Source of the DNA: Cryobacterium soli
GTDB taxonomy: Bacteria > Actinomycetota > Actinomycetes > Actinomycetales > Microbacteriaceae
DNA: 64,000 bases
Assembly: GCF_003611035.1 (NCBI RefSeq)
Contig: NZ_CP030033.1
Location: 1,116,001-1,180,000, forward strand
Reading direction: 5' to 3'
Within the stretch, counting starts at the first letter, position 1; every line of letters begins with the position of its first letter. Shown one piece after another: positions 16,683 to 25,124 of this stretch. The notes under the pieces were generated by a model that saw only the letters and a program-made list of their open reading frames with translations, did no database searches and had not been told where the DNA came from. The translations under genes were made by a program, and so were the position numbers.

Positions 16683-18197
16683 TCATGCCACCGCCGGGGG
16701 GAGGTGCAGGCGACCGTCGATACGGCGCGGGATGCCGGTGAAGTCGTCGTGCAGTTCGGCCGGGAGCACCGCGGCGGGAGCGTCCTGGAACGCGAGCGGC
16801 CGCAGGAACCGGCGGATGGCGGACACCCCCACCGAGGTGTGCTGGGTGTTGGTGGCCGGCCAGTTGCCGCCGTGGTGCTGGGCCCAGGACACGCGCACGC
16901 CGGTCGGGTAGCCGTTGAAGACCAGCCGGCCGGCCCGTGGGGCGAGCTGGCGCACGATCTCGGCGAGATCGTCGTCGTCGGTGTGCTGGATGGTGGCGGT
17001 CAGGGAGTCCGGCACGGCATCCAGCGCCCGGTACACCTCGGTCAGCGTGTCGTAGCGCACGATCACGAGCAGCGGGCCGAAGGCCTCCTCCGTCAGGGCC
17101 GGGGTGAGCTCGACGGCCGTGGACAGCAGCACCGTGGGAGCGGCGCCGAACCCCGCCTCCGCGGCACTCCCCCGCGCGACCACGGTTCCGTGGCCGTCGG
17201 CGACCAGCCGGGCGCTGATCTGCTCGAAGGAGTTCGCGATGCGCTCGTTGAGCAGCACGGCCCCCTCGGCCGAATCCGCCCGCGCCACGATGCCCGCGAC
17301 CAGACGGTCGCCCGCCGCACCGGTGGGCACGAAGACCAGGCCCGGCTTAGTGCAGAACTGGCCGGCGCCCAGGGTGAACGAGCCGAACAGCCCGGCCGCG
17401 ATCTCGTCGGCGCGTGCGGTGGCCGCGGCCGGGGTGACCAGGAGCGGGTTGAGGCTGCTCAGTTCGCCGAAGAACGGGATCGGTTGCTCCCGGGTGCCGA
17501 TGATGCCGATCAGGGCCTCCGCCGCTCCGAGCGAACCGGTGAATCCCACGGCCGTGATACCCGGCTCGGCCACGAGCGTGCGGCCGGCCTCCAGCCCGTA
17601 GACGATGCCGAGCAGGCCGGCCGGCGCGCCGAGCGCGGCGGCGGCGTCCGCGAGTACCTCGAACGACCGCTGCGAGGTGAGCGGATGCGATCCGTGCGCC
17701 TTGAGCACGACGGGATTGCCGGCGGCGACGGCGGAGGCGGTGTCGCCGCCGGCCACCGAGAAGGCGAAGGGAAAGTTGCTCGACCCGAACACGGCGACGG
17801 GGCCGATCGGCACGAGCATCCGGCGCAGGTCCGGGCCGTGCCCGAGCGGGGTATCGCCCGCGCTGTCGAGGGTGGCCTCGAGATAGCTGCCCTCCCGGAG
17901 CGCCTCGGCGAACAGGCGGAACTGGAACGCCGACCGGCCCACCTCCCCTGTGAGCCGGGTTGTCCCCAGGCCGGTCTCGGCGTCAGCCAGATCGACGAGT
18001 TCAGGGCGATTGGCCTCGAGGGCATCGGCGAAGCCATCCAGCAGCGCGGCCCGGGTCACGCGGCTCGACCAACGGAAGTTCTGGAACGCCCCGACGGCGG
18101 CATCCACGAGGGCGTGGACCTCAGCGGCTGTCGTGGCCTCGATGGCGGTGGCACGGGAAACCCCGGTGCGGGGGTCGGTGGTCGTGAGCAGGGTCAT
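16683..18197 (-). CDS. 2-oxoglutarate semialdehyde-type aldehyde dehydrogenase (NADP+)
   Basis: A 504-residue aldehyde dehydrogenase of the branch that includes ketoglutarate semialdehyde dehydrogenase. Catalytic residues are visible: Asn141 (FGSSNFPF), Lys166 (VVLKAHGSHP), Glu245 (FFGELSSLNP) and nucleophile Cys282 (GAGQFCTKPG). The predicted reaction is oxidation of 2,5-dioxopentanoate to 2-oxoglutarate, the last step of Weimberg-type pentose or glucarate routes. ATG 18197 is used because GAAAGA lies upstream and the longer N-terminus is unlike the family. It is the last gene of the sugar operon, 91 nt after the FAH gene. Other aldehydes cannot be excluded. Confidence 0.82.
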   Translation of the reverse strand: MTLLTTTDPRTGVSRATAIEATTAAEVHALVDAAVGAFQNFRWSSRVTRAALLDGFADALEANRPELVDLADAETGLGTTRLTGEVGRSAFQFRLFAEALREGSYLEATLDSAGDTPLGHGPDLRRMLVPIGPVAVFGSSNFPFAFSVAGGDTASAVAAGNPVVLKAHGSHPLTSQRSFEVLADAAAALGAPAGLLGIVYGLEAGRTLVAEPGITAVGFTGSLGAAEALIGIIGTREQPIPFFGELSSLNPLLVTPAAATARADEIAAGLFGSFTLGAGQFCTKPGLVFVPTGAAGDRLVAGIVARADSAEGAVLLNERIANSFEQISARLVADGHGTVVARGSAAEAGFGAAPTVLLSTAVELTPALTEEAFGPLLVIVRYDTLTEVYRALDAVPDSLTATIQHTDDDDLAEIVRQLAPRAGRLVFNGYPTGVRVSWAQHHGGNWPATNTQHTSVGVSAIRRFLRPLAFQDAPAAVLPAELHDDFTGIPRRIDGRLHLPPAVA

Positions 18198-18288
18198 CGT
18201 GGTGTCTTTCGTCGGTGGTCGAACACGGAACAAGGAATGGAACGGGTGGGTGCGAAGAATCCAGGCAGGAGGAGGCGTCACCCCGCCG

Positions 18289-19482
18289 TCAGCCCTCGAG
18301 CAGGCCCCGGGCGGCCAGGTTGCGGTAGAGGGCGTCGATGCCGAACTCCCACGGCGCCACCTGCTCGCTGTGCTGCACCCGGTTGACCAGGGCGCCGAGC
18401 CGGGGTTCCGCGATCCGCACGACGTCGTCGAGCGCGTGGGTGAAGCCGCGGCCGGCCTCGCCGCGGTCGTCGACGGGCGCGAAGAGGGTGCCCAGGTAGA
18501 GCACGAAGCCGTCCGGGTACTGGTGCTGCGGGCCGATGGCCTGGCGCACGAGATCGAGGGGGTCCCGGCTGATCTGGTCGAGCGGGCTGGTCGCGGTCAG
18601 GTGGAACCCGTCCGGTCCGAGGATCTCCAGCGTGACCGTGGCCGTGCGCAGGTCGTCGAGACCGTACCCGTCGTCGAAGAAACGGATGAATGGGCCCACC
18701 GCCGCCGACGCGTTGTTGTCTTTGGCCTTGCCGAGCAGCAGGGCCGACCGGCCCTCCACGTCGCGCAGGTTCACATCGTTGCCGAGGCTTGCCCCCACAA
18801 TGGTGCCGGCCGAGGTGACCACCAGCACAACCTCCGGTTCGGGGTTGTTCCAGAGCGACGACGAGAGCACCCCCACGTCTACGCAGCCGCCCACGGTGGC
18901 GAGCACGGGCGCCTTGGTGAAGATCTCGGCGTCCGGCCCGATGCCCACCTCGAGGTACTGGCTCCACCAGCCCCGGGCGATGAGCAGCTCCTTCAGTTGC
19001 CTGGCCTCCTCCGAGCCCGGTTTGAGGGTGGCCAGGGTGCCGCCCACAGCATCCGTGATCTCGGCACGGATGCCCGCCGCGGCGGCCTGGTCGCCCCGGG
19101 CGCGTTCCTCGATGATGCGCTCGATCATGGACACCGGGAAGGTGACCCCGGCGGCCTTGACCACCTGCAGGTCGATGGGCGAGAGCAGCCAGGGCCGGCT
19201 GTCGTCGCGGAGCTCAGCGGGGGTGTTGGCGACGAGGTCCTGCAGGGTGCAGAGCACCGGACCGGTGGCCTCTCTGAGGGCCGACGCCGGGTCATCCGTT
19301 TCGCACAGCTCCCGCATGGTGGCGAAATGGGCGCTGAGGTCCACCACACCCTCCGTCCGCACGGCCACGACGCTGGGGCCGCCGACAGCGGGGTTCCAAA
19401 CGCGCCCGGCGAGCGCGCCGGCCACGCCGTCTGCGGGCAGGATGTCGCCCGGCCCGACCGGCCAGTTCTCACTCGTTGCCAT
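18289..19482 (-). CDS. FAH superfamily protein, probable 2-keto-3-deoxy-aldonate dehydratase
   Basis: A 397-residue fumarylacetoacetate hydrolase-fold protein with a long N-terminal domain. It resembles Caulobacter XylX, which dehydrates 2-keto-3-deoxy-xylonate to 2-oxoglutarate semialdehyde. The conserved block includes ASLGNDVNLRDVEGRSALLL and KDNNASAAVGPFI, with acidic residues suited to a divalent metal. Pairing with the downstream semialdehyde dehydrogenase supports the dehydratase role. A 2,4-diketo acid hydrolase, as in L-rhamnose and L-fucose routes, is the main alternative. The start is ATG 19482, preceded by AAGGAG at 7 nt; it lies 60 nt after the hydratase gene. Confidence 0.78.
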   Translation of the reverse strand: MATSENWPVGPGDILPADGVAGALAGRVWNPAVGGPSVVAVRTEGVVDLSAHFATMRELCETDDPASALREATGPVLCTLQDLVANTPAELRDDSRPWLLSPIDLQVVKAAGVTFPVSMIERIIEERARGDQAAAAGIRAEITDAVGGTLATLKPGSEEARQLKELLIARGWWSQYLEVGIGPDAEIFTKAPVLATVGGCVDVGVLSSSLWNNPEPEVVLVVTSAGTIVGASLGNDVNLRDVEGRSALLLGKAKDNNASAAVGPFIRFFDDGYGLDDLRTATVTLEILGPDGFHLTATSPLDQISRDPLDLVRQAIGPQHQYPDGFVLYLGTLFAPVDDRGEAGRGFTHALDDVVRIAEPRLGALVNRVQHSEQVAPWEFGIDALYRNLAARGLLEG

Positions 19483-19542
19483 GGTGCTGCTCCTTGCTGG
19501 TTGAGGGTTCACGCTCGGGAATGTCACGCCGGCCACGCCGGC

Positions 19543-20325
19543 TCAGCGACGGTGGAAGGTGCCGGGCCGTTTTTCGGCGAAGGCCGCTCGGCCCTCCCGG
19601 GCGTCGTCGGTGGCGAAGCTGATGGTCTGCAGGTCGCGTTCGTACCGGATCGCCGCATCCTGGGGCAGGTTGTAGGCGGCCCGGAGGTTCACCTTGGCGG
19701 TCTCGGCGGCGATGGGCGGCCGGGTGGCGATCACGGCGGCGAGCTGTTGGGCCCGCCCGAGCAGTCCGGCCGGCTCGACGAGTTCGCTCACCAGGCCCCA
19801 GGCCAGCGCCTGCTCGGCCGGCACGGGGTCTCCGGTGAGCAGCATCACAGCGGCATTGCCCGGCCCGATCGCGTGGGCCAGGAAGGTGGACATGCCGCCG
19901 CCGCCGATCCAGCCCAGCTTGATCTCCGGTGCGGCGAAACTGCTCGTGGTCGACGCGAGGCGGATATCGCAGCTGAGCGCCGTCTCCAGCCCGCCACCGA
20001 AGGCGTAGCCGTTCACGGCCGCGATCACGGGCTTCCGCGACGCACGGATCGCGTCGCAGTAATCGGCACGGTTGCCGAAGTCCCAGGGGGTCGCATAGGC
20101 ATCCAGGCTGCGGATGTCGCTGCCCACGCTGAAGGATCGCTCCCCCGCCCCGGTGAGGATGAGCACCCGCACCTCGTCGTCGTCGTTGAGCGCGTCGATC
20201 AGTTCCACCAGGGCGGCGGACATGTCCGGGGTCACCGCGTTCAGCTTCTCGGCCCGGTCGAGGGTGATCGTGGCGACCCGGTTGGTGATGCTCAGGCGGA
20301 TCTGTTCGCTGGGTGTCTCGATCAT
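19543..20325 (-). CDS. Enoyl-CoA hydratase/isomerase family protein
   Basis: A 260-residue crotonase-fold protein. Both catalytic glutamates of hydratases can be placed: one in FGGGLETALSCD and one in APEIKLGWIGGGG. The oxyanion-hole segment FSVGSDIRSLDAY is also present, with Ser-Val-Gly in place of the usual Ala-Gly-Ala. It should act on a CoA thioester by hydration, isomerisation or a related reaction. Its start overlaps the CoA-transferase gene by 4 nt, which indicates tight coupling. CoA chemistry is unexpected in a sugar-acid operon, so the substrate is unknown. Confidence 0.82.
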   Translation of the reverse strand: MIETPSEQIRLSITNRVATITLDRAEKLNAVTPDMSAALVELIDALNDDDEVRVLILTGAGERSFSVGSDIRSLDAYATPWDFGNRADYCDAIRASRKPVIAAVNGYAFGGGLETALSCDIRLASTTSSFAAPEIKLGWIGGGGMSTFLAHAIGPGNAAVMLLTGDPVPAEQALAWGLVSELVEPAGLLGRAQQLAAVIATRPPIAAETAKVNLRAAYNLPQDAAIRYERDLQTISFATDDAREGRAAFAEKRPGTFHRR

Positions 20326-21653
20326 GCGGAGGCCGCCTCAGGGACGGAAGCCGCGGTGGCGGCCCGGCCGGAATCGGGGGCGCCGCTCGACGTCGGCACG
20401 GCGGGAGAGGGCGGCGGTTCCGCGGCCGCCCCGGAGGCCAGCAGGCGGGTGATGCGTTCCTCGTCGAATCCCGCGGCGGCGAGCACCTCCCGGGTGTGCT
20501 CGCCCACGCGGGGCGCCCCGCGGTACAGGCGGGCGGGGGTCTTGGCGAACTGGTAGGGGAACCCGGGCGTCTTGACCCGACCCTCGGTGTGGTGCTCGTA
20601 TTCGATGAAGGTGCCGTTGTGGGCGATCTGCGGGTCGTCGACGAGGTCCTGGTAGCCGTAGACGGGGCCCACCCACATCCCGGCCGCGCCGAGCACCTCC
20701 AGCCAGTGCGCCGCGGGCCGGCCGCGCAGCTTCGCCTCGGTCCAGGCGTAGATCTCGTCCCGGCGGCTCCAGCCCTCTACCTCGCTCTTCCAGCCGGCGA
20801 AGCGGGGCTCGTCGATCAGGCGGCCGAGCTCGCCGAGGTCGGCGAAGGCCAACGCGATGAACCCGTCACTCGTGCGGAACACCCCGTACGGAGCGCGGAT
20901 GTACACGTGCGCGTGCGGTTCGGCCGAGCGTTGCTGCGGCTTCTTGCCCACAGTGAACACCGATAGTTCCTGCATCTGCAGGGTGGTGAGCGCGTCGAGC
21001 ATGTTCACCGTCACGAGCTGCCCCTCGCCGGTGCGTTCGCGATGTAGCAGCGCGGCGAGAACGCCCTCGAACGCCGTCGAGGCCGTGATGGCATCGGCCA
21101 GGTACTGCCCGGCCGGGGCCGGGTCGTCCCCGTCGCGGCCGGCCGAGAGCATCGCGCCCGACATGGCCTGCACGAGCAGGTCCTGCCCGGGCCGGTCGCG
21201 GTACGGCCCGTCTTCGCCGTACCCCGAGATGGAGACGTAGACCAGGCCCGGGTTGATGGCCCGCAGGGATTCGTAGTCCACGCCCAGCCGGCCCGCGACG
21301 CCGGGCCGGTAGTTCTGCAGGAAGACATCGGCGGTGCGCACCAGCTCGATCAGGGCTGCCTTGCCGTCGGGGTTCTTGAGGTCGACGGCCACGGACCGCT
21401 TGTTGCGGTTCAGCGACAGGAACGACACGTTGATCTCGGTGCCGTTCGCCCCGCCGGCGGCGGCGTGGCGCTGCCACTCTCCCGTGGTGGGCTCGATCTT
21501 GATCACGTCGGCACCCAGGTCGCCCAGGCGCTGTGCGGCGAAAGGGCCGGCCATGGCGATCGAACAGTCGATGACCGTGTACCCGGTGAGGATGCCGGCC
21601 GGCCCGGTGTCAGGCGCGGCATCCGTCAGGGTGTCGGGCGGGGCGGCTGTCAT
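20322..21653 (-). CDS. CaiB/BaiF (family III) CoA-transferase
   Basis: A 443-residue family III CoA-transferase. The N-terminal LTGYTVIDCSIAMAGPFAAQ, ADVIKIEPTTGEW and LNRNKRSVAVDLKNPDGKAA blocks are typical. The catalytic Asp lies in RPGQDLLVQAMSG. The last 45 residues are a low-complexity Pro/Ala/Ser tail. Such enzymes move CoA between carboxylic acids; donor and acceptor are unknown here. The ATG at 21653 overlaps the upstream oxidoreductase stop by 4 nt, and its own stop overlaps the hydratase start by 4 nt, so the two CoA enzymes likely act in sequence. The open frame continues upstream, but that part is only an out-of-frame copy of the neighbour. Confidence 0.86.
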   Translation of the reverse strand: MTAAPPDTLTDAAPDTGPAGILTGYTVIDCSIAMAGPFAAQRLGDLGADVIKIEPTTGEWQRHAAAGGANGTEINVSFLSLNRNKRSVAVDLKNPDGKAALIELVRTADVFLQNYRPGVAGRLGVDYESLRAINPGLVYVSISGYGEDGPYRDRPGQDLLVQAMSGAMLSAGRDGDDPAPAGQYLADAITASTAFEGVLAALLHRERTGEGQLVTVNMLDALTTLQMQELSVFTVGKKPQQRSAEPHAHVYIRAPYGVFRTSDGFIALAFADLGELGRLIDEPRFAGWKSEVEGWSRRDEIYAWTEAKLRGRPAAHWLEVLGAAGMWVGPVYGYQDLVDDPQIAHNGTFIEYEHHTEGRVKTPGFPYQFAKTPARLYRGAPRVGEHTREVLAAAGFDEERITRLLASGAAAEPPPSPAVPTSSGAPDSGRAATAASVPEAASA

Positions 21654-22774
21654 GGGGTCTCCTTGTCGTCGTGCACGAGCACCTCGCGGCCGCCGTCGGC
21701 GGCAGAGCGCAGCATCGCGTCGATCAGTTCCACCGTGCGGGCGGCGACGCCCGCGTCGGAATTGTTCTCGGTACTCGCGCCCGTGATGAGCTCGATGAAC
21801 CTGTTGGGCGGGGTGAGGCATTCGTAGGCACCCGCGCCGGGCTCGATGTCGAGGTCCCACCGTCTGCCGTCGTAACGGTGCAGCGAGACGCGTTCCCGCT
21901 CGGTGTCGAGCAGCAGCACCCCCTCGCTGCCGAACAGGCGGATGTCGACCTGGTACGGGTTCTCGTCGGGCAGGGTCGCGGCGCCCGACAGCGAGCCGAG
22001 GCCGCCGTTGTCGAACGTGAGCACCGCGGCGTTGAACAGGTCGACCCGCGCCCCGGCGGTGGCGACCCTGGCCTGCACGGTGCGCGCCCGAAGCCCGCTC
22101 AGCCAGAACAGCAGCGCGCTGAGGTGGGTGATCTGGCCGTGTGCGTACCCGCCGCCGCGCTCGGGCGACTGCCAGGTGCTGGCCTGCGGGCCGGCGGTCT
22201 CCGAATCCCACAGCGCACGGATGTCGTCGGGGTCCCCGGCGAACAGTCCTCGGGTGGGCGAGGCCATCTGGCAGACCACGTGCTGGATCTGCCCCAGCTG
22301 GCCCTCGTCGACCAGCTTCTTGGCGGCCTCGGTGAACGGCTTGTAGTTCCAGCCGTACGGCACCAGGAAATGCACGCCGGCGGCTTCCGCCCGCGTGTGC
22401 AGGTCCCAGGCCCGTTCTGCCGACAGCGTCACCGGCTTCTCCACCTGCACGTGCAGGCCGCGTTCGATGGCCCGCACCGCCTGCTCGTAGTGCAGGTCGT
22501 GCGGTGTGGTGATCACCACAGCGTCGAGGTCCAGGGCGAGCAGCTCCTCGTAGTCCGCCGTGGCGTGCTGGAAACCGAACTGCCGCTGCACGGTGAGCAG
22601 GTCGGGGCCCGGATCGCACACGCCCACGAGTTCGACGTCGTCGCGCGCGGCGAAGATCGGGAAGTGGTTGCTCGTGGCCCACCAGCCGGCGCCGACGGCG
22701 CCCAGACGCACCCTGCGGACGGGCGGCGTCGCCGGTTGCTCCGGCACAGCAGGTGGTATCGCGGTCGGCGTCAT
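21650..22774 (-). CDS. Gfo/Idh/MocA family oxidoreductase
   Basis: A 374-residue NAD(P)-dependent sugar oxidoreductase. The N-terminal Rossmann domain has RLGAVGAGWWATSNHFP and the conserved EKPVTLS (Lys-Pro) motif; the C-terminal substrate domain follows. Relatives oxidise or epimerise hydroxyl groups of sugars and inositols. In this operon it could make the first oxidation of a sugar to its lactone, but that is inferred. ATG 22774 is preferred over 22786 because GGAG then lies 6 nt upstream. It ends in a 4-nt overlap with the CoA-transferase gene and starts 113 nt after the MBL gene. Confidence 0.84.
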   Translation of the reverse strand: MTPTAIPPAVPEQPATPPVRRVRLGAVGAGWWATSNHFPIFAARDDVELVGVCDPGPDLLTVQRQFGFQHATADYEELLALDLDAVVITTPHDLHYEQAVRAIERGLHVQVEKPVTLSAERAWDLHTRAEAAGVHFLVPYGWNYKPFTEAAKKLVDEGQLGQIQHVVCQMASPTRGLFAGDPDDIRALWDSETAGPQASTWQSPERGGGYAHGQITHLSALLFWLSGLRARTVQARVATAGARVDLFNAAVLTFDNGGLGSLSGAATLPDENPYQVDIRLFGSEGVLLLDTERERVSLHRYDGRRWDLDIEPGAGAYECLTPPNRFIELITGASTENNSDAGVAARTVELIDAMLRSAADGGREVLVHDDKETP

Positions 22775-22887
22775 TGCCGTCTCCATTTCGTGCGGGTCGG
22801 GAATCGAGGGGTGAGATCGGAAGGCTGTAGGCCGGGAGTCGAGCTCAGGAGGTCGAGATCACGCGGTCGAAATCACGAGGGTGGAGA

Positions 22888-23856
22888 TCACTGCGTCCCG
22901 AGCCAGCGCCAGCGACGCCGTCCGTCCTGCCGGTCCTGGCTCACCAGCCCGGCCCGTTCCATCCGCTCGAGGTTGCCCGTGACGGGGAACACGGCGTAGT
23001 CGGTGGCCGCGGAACTCCACGCGCCCAGCGCGCTGCCGGCCGCGCGCACCAGTTCGAGGGTGGTCGCCGGCGTGGTGCGGCCGGCCAGTTCGGCCGAGAT
23101 CACCCGGTCGATGTGAGCCGTGTAGTCCTCACTCTCGGTGAGGAACCGGGCCACGGCCGCGCCCCGGTAGACCGGATAGTGCGCCGTCAGCAGCAGGTCC
23201 ACATCGAGGTCCCTGAACGCCCGGAGGCTCGCGAGGTACGGGTCGACGTCACGGTAGGTCGGCGGGAACGCCGGTTCCCCCCTGGCAGTCAGCACACCGG
23301 AACCCAGGGTGGCGTCCCCGATCAGCAGCGCACGATTGGACTCGTCGTACACCGCCAGGTGCCCGGGGCTGTGGCCGGGCACGTGCAGCAGCCGCACGAC
23401 CCGGTCGCCGAGGTCGAACACCTCGGTGCCCGCCACGACATTGTCGACCGGCACCAGGTCGGAGACCGACCTGAGGTAGGCCGTGGTCTCCGGCGGGTCG
23501 TCGAAACCGTCACTGTCGCGGAACTCGCCGTAGCGCTCGTCGATCAGGAGTTGCAGGTCTTCGGTCAGCGCCGTATCCAGCCGGTGGGCCACGATCTGAA
23601 CGTCGGGCACCGCGGCCCGGAGCGCGCCGTTCCCGCCCGTGTGGTCGAAGTCACAGTGCGTGTTCACAGCCCAACGGATGCTGTGCCTGTCGATGCCGGT
23701 CCGTTTCAGGTAGGGCAGCAACACGTCGGTCACGCTCTCGCGGATCCCCGTGTCGACCAGCAACGCGGCCTCCCTGCCGACCAGCAGGTAGAGGGCGACG
23801 AACCGCTCGCCCAGCGGGGCCTCGATGCGGTGGAGGCCGGGCCTGAGCTCAGTCAT
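22888..23856 (-). CDS. MBL-fold metallohydrolase with C-terminal helical/winged domain
   Basis: A 322-residue metallo-beta-lactamase-fold protein. The metal motif reads THCDFDHTGG, so the usual HxHxDH has Asp at the second His position. Later ligand motifs are VPGHSPGHLAVYD, LIGDATLGSG and AHYPVYRG. Residues from about 255 form a separate domain ending in ERMERAGLVSQD, which resembles the winged-helix tail of some MBL hydrolases. In context it could open an aldonolactone before the dehydratase, but this is inference. It starts 7 nt after the dehydratase stop, without a clear ribosome binding site, so coupled translation is likely. Confidence 0.75.
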   Translation of the reverse strand: MTELRPGLHRIEAPLGERFVALYLLVGREAALLVDTGIRESVTDVLLPYLKRTGIDRHSIRWAVNTHCDFDHTGGNGALRAAVPDVQIVAHRLDTALTEDLQLLIDERYGEFRDSDGFDDPPETTAYLRSVSDLVPVDNVVAGTEVFDLGDRVVRLLHVPGHSPGHLAVYDESNRALLIGDATLGSGVLTARGEPAFPPTYRDVDPYLASLRAFRDLDVDLLLTAHYPVYRGAAVARFLTESEDYTAHIDRVISAELAGRTTPATTLELVRAAGSALGAWSSAATDYAVFPVTGNLERMERAGLVSQDRQDGRRRWRWLGTQ

Positions 23857-23863
23857 CCGGAGC

Positions 23864-25015
23864 CTAACGCTCGACGCCGTCGAGGAGCACCCGCAGCCCG
23901 GCGCGGGCCGGGCGCATGTGCGGGCCGGCCGGGTTCGCCCAGCCGTCCCCGCCGAGGGCCGCCGCAATGAGGGCCTCATCCACGGCGATGCCGTTGCCGG
24001 GCCGGTCGCCCAACACGATCCCGCCGTCCTGGATCTCCTGGTCGACGTCGAGGCCGTCGGCGAAGCGCACATCCTGCACCTCGGTGGTGAGGTGGTTGGG
24101 CACGGCGGTCATCACGGCGGCGACGGCGGGGTTGGCGTTGTAGCCCACCGGGCTGACCGGCAGGTCGTGGGCGGCGGCGGCGAGCGCGAGCCGGTGCAGG
24201 TGGGTCACGCCCCAGATGGCGCCGGCCTGCACGATGTCCATGGCGCCCAGGTCGAAGAAGGGCCGGAACTGGTCGATTCCGGTGAGGTTCTCACCCGTCG
24301 CCACGGCGGCGCGGATGGCCGTGCTCAGCCTTTTGTGCCCGACCGCGTCCCAGCGTCGCAGCGGCTCCTCGACCCAGAGCAGGTCGAAATGCGCCTCGAG
24401 GGCGCCCACGTATCGCACGGCCTGCTTGAGGTTCCAGGACTCGTTCGAGTCGAACATCAGGCCGGGGTTGTTGCTGCGGGCTCCCAGCACCTCGGAGATG
24501 ATACCGAGGCGCCGCAGGTCGGCGTCGAGGTCGAGGCCGCCCTTGAGCTTGGCCGAGACGAAGCCGCGGTCGGCGTACCCCTGGTAGAACGCGGCCAGCT
24601 CTTCGTCGCTCAGGGCGATGTCGAGGCCGGAGGCGTAGCCGGGAACGAAGCGGTCCCGGCCGCCGAGGAGGCGCCAGAGCGGCTGCCCGGCGGCCTTGGC
24701 CTTGAGGTCCCAGATCGCCGAGTCGAGCGTGGCGATGCCGCCGTAGGTGGCGCCGCCGTGCCCGGACTTGAACACCTGGGCGAGCATCCGGTCGAACAGC
24801 GACGAGACGGCCCGCGGGTCCTCCCCCTCGATGGCCGGGAAGAGCCGGGCGATGTCGCAGTGCGATCCGATGCCGACGCCCTCGAGGCCCTCGTCGGTCT
24901 CGAGGATCACGATGGGCACCTCGGTCACCGCCTGCGGGATGCGGCCGTTGGCATCGCCGATCGAGCGATTCCACTGGTGAAAGGTACTGAGGGTGCGATA
25001 CCCGGTGATTTTCAT
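23864..25015 (-). CDS. Enolase-superfamily (mandelate racemase-like) sugar acid dehydratase
   Basis: A 383-residue enolase-superfamily protein. The N-terminal capping domain is followed by a barrel with catalytic Lys156-x-Lys158 (SAKLKGG). Metal ligands are Asp189 (MFDSNESW), Glu216 (WVEEP) and Glu242 (TGENL). Proteins of this layout usually dehydrate aldonic or aldaric acids to 2-keto-3-deoxy acids. The precise acid cannot be told from sequence; xylonate, arabinonate, fuconate and rhamnonate are candidates. It is the first gene of a seven-gene leftward operon, with GAGG 5 nt upstream and a candidate GntR operator in the promoter. Confidence 0.83.
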   Translation of the reverse strand: MKITGYRTLSTFHQWNRSIGDANGRIPQAVTEVPIVILETDEGLEGVGIGSHCDIARLFPAIEGEDPRAVSSLFDRMLAQVFKSGHGGATYGGIATLDSAIWDLKAKAAGQPLWRLLGGRDRFVPGYASGLDIALSDEELAAFYQGYADRGFVSAKLKGGLDLDADLRRLGIISEVLGARSNNPGLMFDSNESWNLKQAVRYVGALEAHFDLLWVEEPLRRWDAVGHKRLSTAIRAAVATGENLTGIDQFRPFFDLGAMDIVQAGAIWGVTHLHRLALAAAAHDLPVSPVGYNANPAVAAVMTAVPNHLTTEVQDVRFADGLDVDQEIQDGGIVLGDRPGNGIAVDEALIAAALGGDGWANPAGPHMRPARAGLRVLLDGVER

Positions 25016-25040
25016 ATCATCCTCGATGTGTCACGCGGCC

Positions 25041-25062
25041 TGTATTCAACATACATCATACA
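25041..25062. promoter_or_regulatory. Candidate GntR operator between dehydratase and regulator genes
   Basis: TGTAT and ATACA arms enclose the site, which includes TACATCATAC (25052-25061). The same 10-mer occurs in the ABC importer promoter. Read leftward it overlaps a TATGAT -10 box for the catabolic operon. Confidence 0.5.
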
Positions 25063-25124
25063 ACTACCACGGCGCGCCGCGTCTAGACCGTCGGGAAAGA
25101 TGGCGCCGTCTATACACTTTGAGG

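Noticed and set aside
18289..19482. Calling the FAH protein a fumarylacetoacetase of tyrosine breakdown
   Set aside because: There are no tyrosine or homogentisate genes nearby, and the LRDVEGRSALLL block and the semialdehyde dehydrogenase neighbour fit a sugar-acid dehydratase better.
20322..22682. A 786-residue fusion protein ending in the CoA-transferase
   Set aside because: The first part is an Arg/Pro-rich shadow of the Gfo/Idh gene. The real start is ATG 21653, with a 4-nt overlap typical of operons.
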